NCBI GenBank assembly: GCA_963747535.1
Contig: CAVVFX010000020.1
Span: 868,001 to 932,000, forward strand
DNA from: CAVVFX01 sp963747535
GTDB taxonomy: Bacteria; Acidobacteriota; Terriglobia; Bryobacterales; Bryobacteraceae
Reading direction: 5' to 3'
Length of the DNA: 64,000 nt
Shown: in pieces, positions 33,735 to 43,381 of the stretch
Position numbering within the stretch: the stretch's first letter is position 1
Layout of the letters: every line of letters begins with the position of its first letter
Notes under the pieces: model-generated
Seen by the model: the letters and a program-made list of their open reading frames with translations, nothing else
What the model was told of the DNA's origin: nothing
Databases searched by the model: none
Position numbers and translations under genes: made by a program

Positions 33735-34503
33735 ACGGCCCCGGATCGCGGTATTCAAATTCGCCTCGTGCGACGGGTGCCAGCTCAGTCTGCTGGAACT
33801 CGAAGACGAGCTGCTGGCGCTGGCCGAAGCCGTGGACATCGCGTATTTCCCGGAAGCCAGCCGGAGTATGGCGAAAGGCCCTTACGATATCGGGCTGGTG
33901 GAAGGATCGATCACTACGCACCACGATGCGGAGCGGATCCAGCAGGTCCGGCGGCAGTGCCGTAAACTGATCACTATCGGCGCCTGCGCGACCGCGGGCG
34001 GAATCCAGGCGTTGCGCAACTGGCATGACGTCAACCAGTTCATCAGTGCGGTTTACTCGAGCCCCGAACACATTCAGACGCTGAAATCGTCGACGCCGAT
34101 CGCCGAACACGTGCCGGTCGACTGCGAACTGCGCGGGTGTCCGGTCAACAAGCATCAACTGTTAGAACTGATCATCGCGTCGCTCGCCGGGCGCAAACCG
34201 TCACTCCCGACTTACAGCGTCTGCATTGAGTGCAAACGCCGCGGGACGGTCTGCGTAATGGTAGCCAGAAAAATACCGTGCCTGGGACCGGCCACCCAGG
34301 CGGGATGCGGGGCCATTTGTCCGAGTTTCAATCGCGGCTGTTACGGGTGCTACGGACCGATGGAATCGCCCAACACCGGCGCGCTTACCGGGATATTCAG
34401 AATCCTCGGAGAAGGCGACCAGCAGATTGCGCGTGCCTATCGCGGCTTCAACGCCTGGGCCTGGCAGTTCCGCAAAGCCAGCGAGGAATGTGAGCGGTCA
34501 TGA
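33724..34503 (+). CDS. hydD: Group 3b [NiFe]-hydrogenase small subunit
   Basis: A 259-residue small subunit carrying iron-sulfur clusters to the active site. Proximal-cluster ligands are FASCDGCQLSL at the N-terminus, IGACATAGG, and CELRGCPVNK. Further cysteines in CIECKRRGTVC and GCYGCYGPME suggest additional clusters. There is no Tat signal, so the enzyme is cytoplasmic, as expected for group 3b. Its stop overlaps the large-subunit start (ATGA). Confidence 0.94.
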   Translation: MNSKRPRIAVFKFASCDGCQLSLLELEDELLALAEAVDIAYFPEASRSMAKGPYDIGLVEGSITTHHDAERIQQVRRQCRKLITIGACATAGGIQALRNWHDVNQFISAVYSSPEHIQTLKSSTPIAEHVPVDCELRGCPVNKHQLLELIIASLAGRKPSLPTYSVCIECKRRGTVCVMVARKIPCLGPATQAGCGAICPSFNRGCYGCYGPMESPNTGALTGIFRILGEGDQQIARAYRGFNAWAWQFRKASEECERS

Positions 34504-35801
34504 GCGAAGCCGTCAAACATCGCACCATCAAGGTCAACATGCTGGCGCGTGTGGAGGGCGAGGGCGCCCTGTTCATCGAGTTCAAGGGTGACCACGTGAC
34601 GGACGTCAAGCTCCATATCTTTGAGCCGCCGCGCATGTTCGAAGCGTTCCTGCACGGCCGGCACCTGGCCGAAACGCCGGACATCGTCGCGCGGATTTGC
34701 GGCATTTGTCCCATCGCTTATCAGATGAGCGCAGTGCATGCATTCGAGCGGGCGTTGAACATCCGGATCGATCCCATGGTCCGGACGCTGCGTCGCCTGT
34801 TCTATTGTGGCGAGTGGATCGAGAGCCATGCGCTGCATATCTTCATGCTGCATGCACCGGACTTTCTGGGCTATCCCGATGCGATTCAAATGGCACGCGA
34901 CCATCGCGCGGTGGTGGAACAAGGGCTGCGGCTGAAGAAGATCGGCAATCGCATTGTGAGACTGATGGGAGGAAGGGAGATTCATCCGGTTTCAGCCGCG
35001 GTCGGGGGGTTTTACAAGGTCCCGTCGGAGACCGAACTGCGCACGTTAACGGAGGACCTGAAGTGGGCCCTCGATGCCTCGTTAGCCACGGTCAAGCTGG
35101 TGGCCGGTTTCGAGTTTCCGGATTTTGAGCGCGATTACGAGTTTGTGGCGCTATCGCATCCCGGCGAGTATCCGTTGAACGAGGGTCGGATCATTTCCAA
35201 CCATGGTCTCAATATTTTCGTGCCGGAGTACGAAGAGCATTTCGTCGAGCGGCACGTAAAACATTCCAACGCGCTGCAGTCCGTGCTGAATGGCCGCGGA
35301 CCCTATTTTGTCGGTCCCATGGCGCGCTTCAATTTGAATTTTCCGCAGTTGCCGGAAGTGGCCCGGCAAGCGGCGAAGGACTGCGGCCTGAAACTGCCGT
35401 GCCTGAATCCGTTTCGCAGCATCGTGGTCCGGGCGGTTGAACTGGTGTTTGCCTGTCACGAGGCGCTGCAGATCATCGCGGATTACCAGATGCCGGAATC
35501 GCCGAAGGTGGCTTTCGAGATCCGGGCAGGGATGGGTTGCGCGGCTACGGAAGCGCCTCGTGGACTCCTGTATCACCGCTATAAGATCGACGAGCGGGGC
35601 CTGATCCAATTCGCTAAGATTGTTCCGCCCACTTCGCAGAACCAGAAGCAGATCGAAGATGACTTGTGGCATTTTGCTGCGCAGGTGGCGAAACTCCCGG
35701 TGGACGAAGCCACCTGGAAATGCGAGCAGGCGGTACGGAATTATGATCCCTGCATCTCCTGCGCGACTCACGCATTGCGAGTGAGGCTCGAACGCCTGTG
35801 A
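34500..35801 (+). CDS. hydA: Group 3b [NiFe]-hydrogenase large (catalytic) subunit
   Basis: A 433-residue catalytic subunit. The L1 nickel-binding motif is RICGICPIAYQ (about residues 62-72) and the L2 motif is DPCISCATH near the C-terminus, so all four Ni-ligand cysteines are present. About nine residues follow the L2 His and would be cut off by the maturation protease encoded next. The subunit oxidises H2 or reduces protons with NAD(P) through HydG/HydB. Group 3b enzymes are common in Acidobacteria living on trace H2 or in anoxia. Confidence 0.95.
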   Translation: MSEAVKHRTIKVNMLARVEGEGALFIEFKGDHVTDVKLHIFEPPRMFEAFLHGRHLAETPDIVARICGICPIAYQMSAVHAFERALNIRIDPMVRTLRRLFYCGEWIESHALHIFMLHAPDFLGYPDAIQMARDHRAVVEQGLRLKKIGNRIVRLMGGREIHPVSAAVGGFYKVPSETELRTLTEDLKWALDASLATVKLVAGFEFPDFERDYEFVALSHPGEYPLNEGRIISNHGLNIFVPEYEEHFVERHVKHSNALQSVLNGRGPYFVGPMARFNLNFPQLPEVARQAAKDCGLKLPCLNPFRSIVVRAVELVFACHEALQIIADYQMPESPKVAFEIRAGMGCAATEAPRGLLYHRYKIDERGLIQFAKIVPPTSQNQKQIEDDLWHFAAQVAKLPVDEATWKCEQAVRNYDPCISCATHALRVRLERL

Positions 35802-36247
35802 AGACGCTGATTCTCGGCTGCGGCAATCTGGACCGTGCGGATGACAGCGCCGGCCTCCTGGTGGCACGCAAGCTTCGTGAACTCGGGCTCGATGCCAGGG
35901 AGCACCGTGGCGACATGCTGTCGCTCATGTATGAATGGGCTGGATACGACGAGGTCATCATTGTTGACGCCATGGTGAGCGGATCTCCGACGGGCGCCAC
36001 GGTTGTTTTGGACCCGCGGATGGTTGAGGTGCCGCGCGAACAATTCCAAGCGTCGACACACGAGTTCGGGCTCGCGGAGGTGGTCGGACTCGCCCGATCC
36101 ATTGCACAATTACCGCCGAGACTTACGATTTACGGGATCGAAGCCGGAAATTGCGACGCCGGAGCGGCTGTGTCGGCTGGGGTAGCACAGGCGGTGGAGA
36201 GAGTGGCAGCCGAGATATTTCAGTCGTCGTTGACCAATCGAAGCTGA
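35798..36247 (+). CDS. Hydrogenase maturation protease (HycI/HyaD type)
   Basis: A 149-residue protease that removes the C-terminal extension of the large subunit after Ni insertion. It starts at GTG 35798 inside the hydA stop and has LILGCGNLDRADDSAGLLVA, then IIVDAMVSGSPTG, the family pattern with Asp residues that bind nickel. Coupling to hydA is typical. It closes the operon. Confidence 0.92.
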   Translation: MKTLILGCGNLDRADDSAGLLVARKLRELGLDAREHRGDMLSLMYEWAGYDEVIIVDAMVSGSPTGATVVLDPRMVEVPREQFQASTHEFGLAEVVGLARSIAQLPPRLTIYGIEAGNCDAGAAVSAGVAQAVERVAAEIFQSSLTNRS

Positions 36248-36276
36248 CCCAGCCAGGTTTTGAGCCGCCGAGCAGG

Positions 36277-36318
36277 ACTCCGTGGCGCAGACCATCGTTT
36301 TTTGTGGTCTGCGGTGTG
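36277..36318. repeat. Dispersed hairpin element, copy 1 (after hydrogenase operon)
   Basis: GCAGACC and GGTCTGC form the stem around the 12-base loop ATCGTTTTTTGT (36287-36312). A second copy is at 60381-60420 with the same loop and a stem changed to AGGCC/GGCCT. It likely terminates the hydrogenase transcript. Confidence 0.75.
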
Positions 36319-36404
36319 CGCAGCAGCCTTTGGACCATCAGTATCCTTCGTTACTGACGGTCCAACGATCCCGGTATTAGAATCGAACCAGGTAGAGGGA
36401 AGCT

Positions 36405-37202
36405 ATGCGTTGCTGGACAGTTTTCCCGTTGATTGCGGCGGCCATAGGCGTAAGGGCGCAGTCCCCGGATCGGCCTTTAACCAACGCGGACGTCGAATCG
36501 ATGGTGGCTGCCGGTCTGCCGGAGACCACCATTCTGTTTAAGATCGAGGATGCCGTCGACCGCGGAATGGTGGATTTGGACGCCTCCGCCTATGCTCTGA
36601 TCGCACTGAAGGAGAAGGGGGCGGGCGAGCACGTATTAAATCAGGTGGTGTGGGCCGAACCGTTCAAGGAAGCTTGGCTGGAGAGAATGGCCGACCTTCA
36701 ACAGAAAGTGGAGGAGGAGCAGGCCGCGCCAGGTTTCCCGGACAGCGGTGGTGTGTATTTTCGGCGCTCGTCCCAATGGATACCGCTGTCTCAGTTCCTG
36801 GTATGGTTACCGTGGTACACCGCGACGGAGTGGATGCATAAGGCGCACGAATACTCCGTTCCGGCAGGCCGCGAAGCTTCGGAGCTTCAGATTGCCGACC
36901 CGCAGCCTGGCTTCTACATGCGTATGCCCGGACCGGGTGAGAATTGGCTGATCGTCCGCGTTACATCGCGCAACGCTCAACGCCGGCTTCGTCTGGCGTC
37001 CGGCGATGGCGTTGGTCCAAACGAGAGCATGAATCCGTGGCTAGCCGGCGATGTTCAGAAGGTTGCGATGACGAATGTGGCCGGAGACATTTTTGTGTTG
37101 CGACCGAACACGGCACTTGGGCCGGGTGCCTACGTCCTCTGCACCGATGTTCAAGGCGGCCCCGGTCTAAGGCTCTGTTACAACTTCGATATCCGGCCTT
37201 AG
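36405..37202 (+). CDS. Hypothetical secreted protein
   Basis: A 265-residue protein with a signal peptide (WTVFPLIAAAIGVRAQS). It contains LTNADVESMVAAGLPETTIL, a short pattern repeated in many acidobacterial secreted proteins of unknown role, then a beta-rich C-terminal part. No catalytic motif is visible. It is a probable periplasmic or surface protein, alone in its transcription unit. Confidence 0.7.
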   Translation: MRCWTVFPLIAAAIGVRAQSPDRPLTNADVESMVAAGLPETTILFKIEDAVDRGMVDLDASAYALIALKEKGAGEHVLNQVVWAEPFKEAWLERMADLQQKVEEEQAAPGFPDSGGVYFRRSSQWIPLSQFLVWLPWYTATEWMHKAHEYSVPAGREASELQIADPQPGFYMRMPGPGENWLIVRVTSRNAQRRLRLASGDGVGPNESMNPWLAGDVQKVAMTNVAGDIFVLRPNTALGPGAYVLCTDVQGGPGLRLCYNFDIRP

Positions 37203-37274
37203 ATATCCTCTGCAGCGGCAACACTGACACTGCGCGGCCGGCCGCGCCCGCTGTTCTGCCATCTGCTGACCCTC

Positions 37275-37466
37275 GATCCGTGTGGATGGAATCAGCACCA
37301 GCCGCTCCGGTTGCCGGTAAGGTGCCGGCGTCAACAGGACACCTTGAATCAGGCTGAAAACTGCCGAGGTTGCGCCAATCCCTACAGCCAAAGTGAACAC
37401 AGCAATTGTGGTGAATCCTGTTTCCTTCAGCAGCATTCGTACGGCAAAGCGCAAATCCCTAAGCAA
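37275..37466 (-). pseudogene. N-terminal remnant of a MacB/ADOP-type ABC permease
   Basis: Reading from 37466 on the minus strand, about 62 residues match the start of FtsX/MacB-like permeases in Acidobacteria (MLRDLRFAVRMLLKETGFTT, then AVGIGATSAVFSLIQGVLL). After VLIPSTR the frame changes to unrelated cysteine-rich sequence and the rest of the roughly 800-residue gene is missing. This is a truncated relic, not a functional gene. Confidence 0.8.
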
Positions 37467-37577
37467 TCGTCATCGATTCATTCTACGGGTTTGACGGACA
37501 CAATCGGGGAGAGTTAGGCCGCATCGGTGTGGTGTCGTTCCGACGCCGCGGTCGAAATTCAAATAAACTTGAAAGGT

Positions 37578-40097
37578 ATGTCCAACACAACCGGCCAGAC
37601 AGCATACAAATGTCTAGGCTTGCTTGCCTTCTCTGTAGCCCCTCTTTACGCGCAAGCGGCAGCCGGTGTGGAGTTGTTTGAAAAAGAGATCCGACCTGTT
37701 CTGGTCGAGAAGTGCTACGGTTGCCACTCCTCAAAATTGAAATCGCCGATGGGCGGTCTGGTGCTCGACACGCGGAACGGCCTGAAGAGAGGGGGCAATG
37801 GCGGCCCCGTTGTTAACCCAGGCGACCCCGCGTCCAGCCGGCTGTTCAACGCCCTCACGTATAACCAAACCGAACTTCGCATGCCCCCCACCGGCAAACT
37901 GCCAGATGAGAAAATTCTGGCGTTTCAGAAATGGATAGCGGCGGGAGCGCCAGACCCTCGGGAGGACACTGCGGAAGCGACCAATGCCGCCCCCGTCGCC
38001 AAGAAGGGGATGGACATTGAACACGGCCGCAAATGGTGGGCGTTCCAGCCAGTGGAGGCGCAGTCTCAGCCGAAAATCAAAAACTCCGCATTCGCCAAAC
38101 GCTGGACCAAAGAGAAGGTCGATTGGTTCATCCTCGCCAAACTGGAACAGAACAAGCTGCAGCCTTCACCGGAGGCAGACCGCCGCACCCTCATCGAACG
38201 CGCTTCACTCGATTTGACAGGACTGCGGCCTTCCTACGATGAGGTCGAGGCGTTCGTCGCCGACAAAGATCCGCATGCTTACGAGAAGCTGATCGACCGT
38301 CTGCTGGCCTCTCCGCATTATGGTGAACGCTGGGGTCGCTACTGGCTGGATGTGGCACGTTATGGCGAGGATAATCCGACGTCGGAGGCCACGAACCCGC
38401 CGTATCCATTTGCCTGGCGGTACCGCAACTGGGTGATTGATGCGATCAACAAGGACGTTCCCTACGACCGGTTCGTGAAGTTGCAACTGGCTGCGGATCT
38501 GATACCCGATACGCCGCGGGACGACTTGCGGGCGTTAGGGTATCTGGGCGCAGCGCCGGTTTATCACACCGATCTGCGGCTTTCCAAGGACGTCACCGAG
38601 ACTCTTTTCACCGATGCCTGGGATGAGCGGGTAGACGCCGTTTCGCGAGGGCTGCTTGGGCTGACGGTGGGATGTGCGCGCTGTCATGACCACAAGTTCG
38701 ATCCGATTTTGACCAAGGATTATTACGCGCTGGCGGGCATGTTTGCTTCGATTACCCAGGCGCCGCGTCCCCTGGCGGACGTGGATAGAGAGACCGATCA
38801 GAAATTCATGTTCGCGACTCAGCGGCTCTTCTACCTGAGCTACCTGGCGAATCTCATGAATAGTGAGCCGGGCAGTAAGCCCGAGGAGGCGGCCAAAAAG
38901 TCTGCGCAGTTCACAGAAGAGATGTTCGAGGTCCGCGACTCAATGGCGTTTCTGAAAGGAAGCCATCCCGAGATGTGGGCCTATCTGGACAATCTGGCTC
39001 GAGCACCCCGCCCCCGAGCGACCACTGCCGCTGCCACTGATAACGTGAAAGGAACGTCTCCACCTGCGCCGCCTCCAACCACGAGACAGCGCCGCGGTGC
39101 CGCTTCCAACCTTCCGTTCATGCAGTCAGTGTTCGAGGCCGGAATTTGGATTGATGGCAGCGACGCGGATTTAACTAAGGTGGATATCCGGCCCGGCGTA
39201 GCTCGCGACATGAACATTCTTCCGCATGGGAATGTCGCGACTCCTGGTCCCGTAGCGACCCGCCAGTTTCTGACGGTGTTGTCGAAGGGCGATACAACGT
39301 TTAAGCAAGGATCCGGCCGCCTGGAATTCGCCAACGATATCTTCACCCAGAGCGGGCCCTTGGCGGCGCGAGTGATCGTGAACCGGGTCTGGGGCTGGCA
39401 CTTCGGCAGACCCCTGGTCGCAACCGAGAGTGATTTCGGGGTTCAGGGCGATAAGCCCACGCATCCGGAATTGTTGGACGATCTGTCGGCGCGCTTTCTG
39501 GCAAACGGTATGTCGCTCAAATGGCTACATCGCGAGATTATGCTCTCAGCGGCTTATCGGCAGTCGAGCCATCCCCGCAAGGACGGCCTCGCGGCGGACG
39601 CGACGAATAGTCTGTTCTGGCGCATGAATCCCCGCCGGCTCGATGTGGAGGCTTACCGCGACAATCTACTCGAAGTATCGGGCGATCTGAAGGACGACGA
39701 GATCGCGTCGCTCTCGTTTGACCTCGACGCTCCCGACAACCACTTGCGGACTGTATACGGCCGGGTGACTCGGGGCCGGCTGAATACCGTTCTGGCCTTG
39801 TTCGATTTTCCGGATCCGATGATGACCGCTCCCCGGCGGGAATTGACAACTTCGCCCTTGCAGCAGTTATTTGTCCTGAACAGCCCTTTCATGCAGGAGC
39901 GCGCGATGGACCTGGTGAAACTAGTGGACTCCCAATCGGATGCGTCCTTCAAAATTCGCGACATGTATCGCGATGCACTACACCGCAACCCGACGCCGAA
40001 TGAAATCGACAGGGCATTAAGTTATCTGGATAAAGGGACGCTGACCCAATTCGCGCAGGCTTTACTGGCATCCAACGAGGTGATCTTCTGGCCATGA
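37578..40097 (+). CDS. PSCyt1/DUF1549/DUF1553 secreted protein
   Basis: An 839-residue exported protein. After a signal peptide (CLGLLAFSVAPLYAQAAA), the EKCYGCH motif marks a planctomycete-type cytochrome c domain. The DUF1549 region (RASLDLTGLRPSYDEVEAFV) and DUF1553 region (FARxxVNRVWGWHFGRPLV-like, about residues 580-835) follow. The start at 37578 has GAAAGG before it. The 3' end overlaps the DUF1501 gene. Such pairs are abundant in Planctomycetes and Solibacter; their role (possibly polysaccharide breakdown) is unproven. Confidence 0.9.
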   Translation: MSNTTGQTAYKCLGLLAFSVAPLYAQAAAGVELFEKEIRPVLVEKCYGCHSSKLKSPMGGLVLDTRNGLKRGGNGGPVVNPGDPASSRLFNALTYNQTELRMPPTGKLPDEKILAFQKWIAAGAPDPREDTAEATNAAPVAKKGMDIEHGRKWWAFQPVEAQSQPKIKNSAFAKRWTKEKVDWFILAKLEQNKLQPSPEADRRTLIERASLDLTGLRPSYDEVEAFVADKDPHAYEKLIDRLLASPHYGERWGRYWLDVARYGEDNPTSEATNPPYPFAWRYRNWVIDAINKDVPYDRFVKLQLAADLIPDTPRDDLRALGYLGAAPVYHTDLRLSKDVTETLFTDAWDERVDAVSRGLLGLTVGCARCHDHKFDPILTKDYYALAGMFASITQAPRPLADVDRETDQKFMFATQRLFYLSYLANLMNSEPGSKPEEAAKKSAQFTEEMFEVRDSMAFLKGSHPEMWAYLDNLARAPRPRATTAAATDNVKGTSPPAPPPTTRQRRGAASNLPFMQSVFEAGIWIDGSDADLTKVDIRPGVARDMNILPHGNVATPGPVATRQFLTVLSKGDTTFKQGSGRLEFANDIFTQSGPLAARVIVNRVWGWHFGRPLVATESDFGVQGDKPTHPELLDDLSARFLANGMSLKWLHREIMLSAAYRQSSHPRKDGLAADATNSLFWRMNPRRLDVEAYRDNLLEVSGDLKDDEIASLSFDLDAPDNHLRTVYGRVTRGRLNTVLALFDFPDPMMTAPRRELTTSPLQQLFVLNSPFMQERAMDLVKLVDSQSDASFKIRDMYRDALHRNPTPNEIDRALSYLDKGTLTQFAQALLASNEVIFWP

Positions 40098-41491
40098 TGT
40101 TGACTGACAAAAGGAACAAACTTTCCCGGCGGGACTGGATTGCAACGCTATCCGGCGGCCTTGGTGCTGTAGGACTCGCGGGCATGCTCTCGGACAGTGA
40201 TCTGCGCGCTGCCACTCCGACCGGCGCGCCAACTCCGAAATTCCCCAATTTCCCGGCTAAGGCCAAGCACAACATCGTGCTCTTCATGGTGGGCGGCCCG
40301 TCGCAACTGGACATGTTCGATCCCAAGCCGGCGCTATTGAAATATCAGGGTCAGCGACCCTCGTCGGTAGACCTTCGTACCGAACGAACCACGGGCGGCC
40401 TGCTGCCATCTCCATTCGAGTTCAAACAGTATGGGAGCGGCGGCGTCCACGTGAGCAACTTGCTGCCGAATCTGGCGTCGACGATTGACGACATCTGCGT
40501 GATCAAGTCGATGTACACGTTCAACCCGACCCACACGCCCGCGCGCAGCTTATTTCATACCGGCAACATCGCGGCTACGAGGCCTTCCATGGGTGCGTGG
40601 ATTTCGTATGGCTTGGGCAGTGAAAACAAAGATCTGCCGGGATTCGTGGTGTTGGGTCCCAGCCAGAACAGCGGCGGCGGGTTAGCGCGCTCCGGCTTCC
40701 TCCCCTCCCAACATCAGGGGACCAACTTTGACGATTCGGTAACTGCGCCGGATCAGATGATTCGCTATTTACAGAACAAGGAACTCGACAAAGACACGCA
40801 ACGCAGACAACTGGATTTGATCCAGTCGATGAATCGGGAGCATGAGCAGGAGTTCGGCCAGGACCAGTACCTGGAAGGTCGGATCCAATCGATGGAAACG
40901 GCTTTCAGCATGCAGTTTGAAGCGACGGATGTGTTCGATATCCGCAAGGAACCGGAGCCGGTTCGGCAGGAATATGGCGATACGCCATTTGCACACGGCT
41001 GCCTGCTCGCCAGGCGTCTGGTTGAACGAGGTGTCCGTACGGTACACGTCTATTACGGTCCTGGCCAGCCGTGGGACGACCACTCCAAAATCAACAAGAA
41101 TCTGACCAAGCGTTGTCCTGACATGGACAAGGCTTCGGCCGCATTAATCAAAGATTTGAAGCAGCGTGGCTTGCTGGACCAGACGCTAGTCGTTTGGGGT
41201 GGTGAATTCGGTCGCACGCCGGTCTCTGAGAGTGGCGACGGCAGGGACCACAACCCCTATGGCTTCACAATGTGGATGGCTGGCGGCGGAGTGAAAGGCG
41301 GCATGGCCTATGGAGAAACGGACGAGTTCGGTTTCAAGGCGGTGGTGAACGGCGTCTCGATCCACGATCTGCATGCAACCATGTTGAATCAGATGGGCAT
41401 CGATCATACCAAGCTGACTTATCGTTATGCAGGCAGGGACTTTCGATTGACTGACGTTTACGGCGAGGTGGTGCGAGACATTCTAGCCTAG
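40094..41491 (+). CDS. DUF1501 protein (Tat-exported sulfatase-fold)
   Basis: A 465-residue protein with a twin-arginine signal (SRRDWIATLSGGLGAVGLAG) and alkaline-phosphatase-like features: FMVGGPSQLDMFDPKP, VWGGEFGRTPVSESGDGRDH and the end HDLHATMLNQMGIDHTKL. These match DUF1501. The start ATG overlaps the DUF1549 stop, making a coupled pair. Export through Tat implies folding, perhaps with metal, in the cytoplasm. Activity unknown. Confidence 0.9.
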   Translation: MMLTDKRNKLSRRDWIATLSGGLGAVGLAGMLSDSDLRAATPTGAPTPKFPNFPAKAKHNIVLFMVGGPSQLDMFDPKPALLKYQGQRPSSVDLRTERTTGGLLPSPFEFKQYGSGGVHVSNLLPNLASTIDDICVIKSMYTFNPTHTPARSLFHTGNIAATRPSMGAWISYGLGSENKDLPGFVVLGPSQNSGGGLARSGFLPSQHQGTNFDDSVTAPDQMIRYLQNKELDKDTQRRQLDLIQSMNREHEQEFGQDQYLEGRIQSMETAFSMQFEATDVFDIRKEPEPVRQEYGDTPFAHGCLLARRLVERGVRTVHVYYGPGQPWDDHSKINKNLTKRCPDMDKASAALIKDLKQRGLLDQTLVVWGGEFGRTPVSESGDGRDHNPYGFTMWMAGGGVKGGMAYGETDEFGFKAVVNGVSIHDLHATMLNQMGIDHTKLTYRYAGRDFRLTDVYGEVVRDILA

Positions 41492-41564
41492 ATTAGTGTG
41501 GCAAAACGATGGTTTGGGAGAGTTCCATTCGTTTAGTTTGAGGCCTCACGCGTTGTGGTGTCCC

Positions 41565-43064
41565 TCAAAGCCGTGCCGCAACCGACTTCGTCTCGGTGTA
41601 GTGTTCCATGACTTCCTTACCCATCTCACGGCCCCAGCCGGACTGCTTATATCCGCCGAATGGCCAGGCCGGATCGCCGTAGTTGTGTGCGTTGATGCAG
41701 ATGGTACCCGCTTTGATCTTGCGAGCCATCATGTGGGCAACTCTCAGATTCTGCGTCCAGACGCTCGCCTGAAGCCCGTACTCGGTGTCGTTTGCGAACT
41801 TGGCCACGGCATCGAGATCATCATCGTCAAAAGATTGGACGCAGACCACGGGCCCGAAGATCTCTTCGCGCACCACCCGCATATCGCGATTGGTTTTCGC
41901 AAGCACCGTGGGCTCGACGAAATAGCCATGCCCGTTCCCGGATTTTCCACCCGCGACCACTTCCACGCCCTCGTTCAGACCTGACTGGATGAAACCCGTG
42001 ACGCGCTGAAGCTGCTCTTTCGATACCAGCGGCCCGAGATTGACCCCGGGATCGAGCCCGTGACCGACCTTGAGCTTGCCGGCTTCGGCAACCAAACCAT
42101 TCACGATGCGGTCGTACACCGACTTGTGCGCAAACAGCCGGGAACCTGCCGTGCAGCATTGCCCTTGGTTGTAGAAAATCGCGAAGGCTACGCCGGCGAC
42201 CGCGCGATCGAGATCAGCGTCCGGAAAAACGATCGCGGGCGATTTGCCGCCCAGTTCGAGCGTCACGCGCTTCAGATTTCCGGCGGACGCCTTGACAATC
42301 AATTTCCCAACCTCTGTCGAACCGGTGAAAGCCACCTTATCCACGTCGGGATGCTCAGCGAGCGCCGCGCCCGCGGTCTCGCCATATCCGGTAACAATGT
42401 TGACCACGCCGTCCGGAATGGACGCTTCCTGAATCAGTTCGCCCAAGCGCAGGGCCGTAAGGGGAGTCTGCTCCGCGGGCTTGAGCACGATCGTGCACCC
42501 CGCCGCCAGCGCGGGCGCCAGCTTCCACGCCGCCATCATGAGAGGGAAATTCCATGGGATGATCTGGCCGACCACGCCGACAGGCTCACGCAGCGTATAG
42601 GCGTGCCAGTTGCCCGGGCTGGAAACAGTGATGGTCTCGCCGTTCAATCGCGTAGCCCACCCCGCCATGTAGCGGAACATATCGATCGAGCCCTGCACGT
42701 CGTCCCGGCGCGCATGGGTTACCGGCTTGCCGTTGTCGAGCGCCTCCAACTCGGCGAATTCGTCGCGATGCTGTTCGAGAAGGTCACCGAGGCGCCAGAC
42801 CAGCCGCGATCTCTCGGCCGGCGAGACGCGGGACCACGGGCCGCTCTCAAAGGCCCGGCGTGCCGCTGCTACGGCCAAGTCTATATCGGCTTTGTCGCCG
42901 GACGGCACGTGTGCGATCGTCTCTTCCGTCGCCGGGTCTTCGACCGGGAGGGTCTTGCCGCTCCGCGCAGCAACCCACTGCCCCCCAATTAACATTCCGT
43001 GTTCTTTCTCCAGGAACTTCTGAGCGGCCGAACCCAAGGCCGGTCTCTCGATTGCGTTGGTCAT
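41565..43064 (-). CDS. Aldehyde dehydrogenase (NAD(P)-dependent)
   Basis: A 499-residue ALDH that oxidises an aldehyde to the acid. The NAD-binding FTGSTEVGKLIVK, catalytic Glu in LELGGKSPAIVF and nucleophilic Cys in YNQGQCCTAGSRLF are all present. The start at 43064 was chosen for AGGAG seven bases upstream. It most resembles the broad-substrate class 1/2 enzymes (betaine or retinal-type), but the substrate cannot be assigned. Confidence 0.95.
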   Translation of the reverse strand: MTNAIERPALGSAAQKFLEKEHGMLIGGQWVAARSGKTLPVEDPATEETIAHVPSGDKADIDLAVAAARRAFESGPWSRVSPAERSRLVWRLGDLLEQHRDEFAELEALDNGKPVTHARRDDVQGSIDMFRYMAGWATRLNGETITVSSPGNWHAYTLREPVGVVGQIIPWNFPLMMAAWKLAPALAAGCTIVLKPAEQTPLTALRLGELIQEASIPDGVVNIVTGYGETAGAALAEHPDVDKVAFTGSTEVGKLIVKASAGNLKRVTLELGGKSPAIVFPDADLDRAVAGVAFAIFYNQGQCCTAGSRLFAHKSVYDRIVNGLVAEAGKLKVGHGLDPGVNLGPLVSKEQLQRVTGFIQSGLNEGVEVVAGGKSGNGHGYFVEPTVLAKTNRDMRVVREEIFGPVVCVQSFDDDDLDAVAKFANDTEYGLQASVWTQNLRVAHMMARKIKAGTICINAHNYGDPAWPFGGYKQSGWGREMGKEVMEHYTETKSVAARL

Positions 43065-43381
43065 GTCGTTCTCTCCTGAATGCGTGCAGTCGCGTTCTGA
43101 ATGCAGCAATATTCTATCGAATCCCGCAGCCGCGCGGGTGAGAACCGGCGCGGGTGATCACACAGCAGAAGGCTGGCGATAAGGCGGGAGTGACGGACCG
43201 GTGAATGGGCGCATATCGGCGTCTACTTGCCCGAGGCTGCGACGCGCGAACGCTGTCTATCAAAGCTCCGCTGGCGCAATTGAAACGCGCCCGATCGAAG
43301 TAAAAATTTCCATCCCGACGGGTGGTCCGGTGAGGGAATTGTCCCCACTGCGTCGCTTTAATTGGTGAAAGGACCTTACCC
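43065..43381. other. Intergenic stretch between divergent ALDH and CHRD genes
   Basis: No gene is supported over 317 bp. It must hold promoters for both divergent genes. GAAAGGAC just before 43382 is a likely ribosome-binding site for the CHRD gene; no strong promoter or palindrome stands out. Confidence 0.5.

Noticed and set aside
37578..40097. Cytochrome function for the DUF1549/DUF1553 protein
   Set aside because: A single CYGCH motif in this family is not proof of heme transfer, and no redox partner is adjacent.
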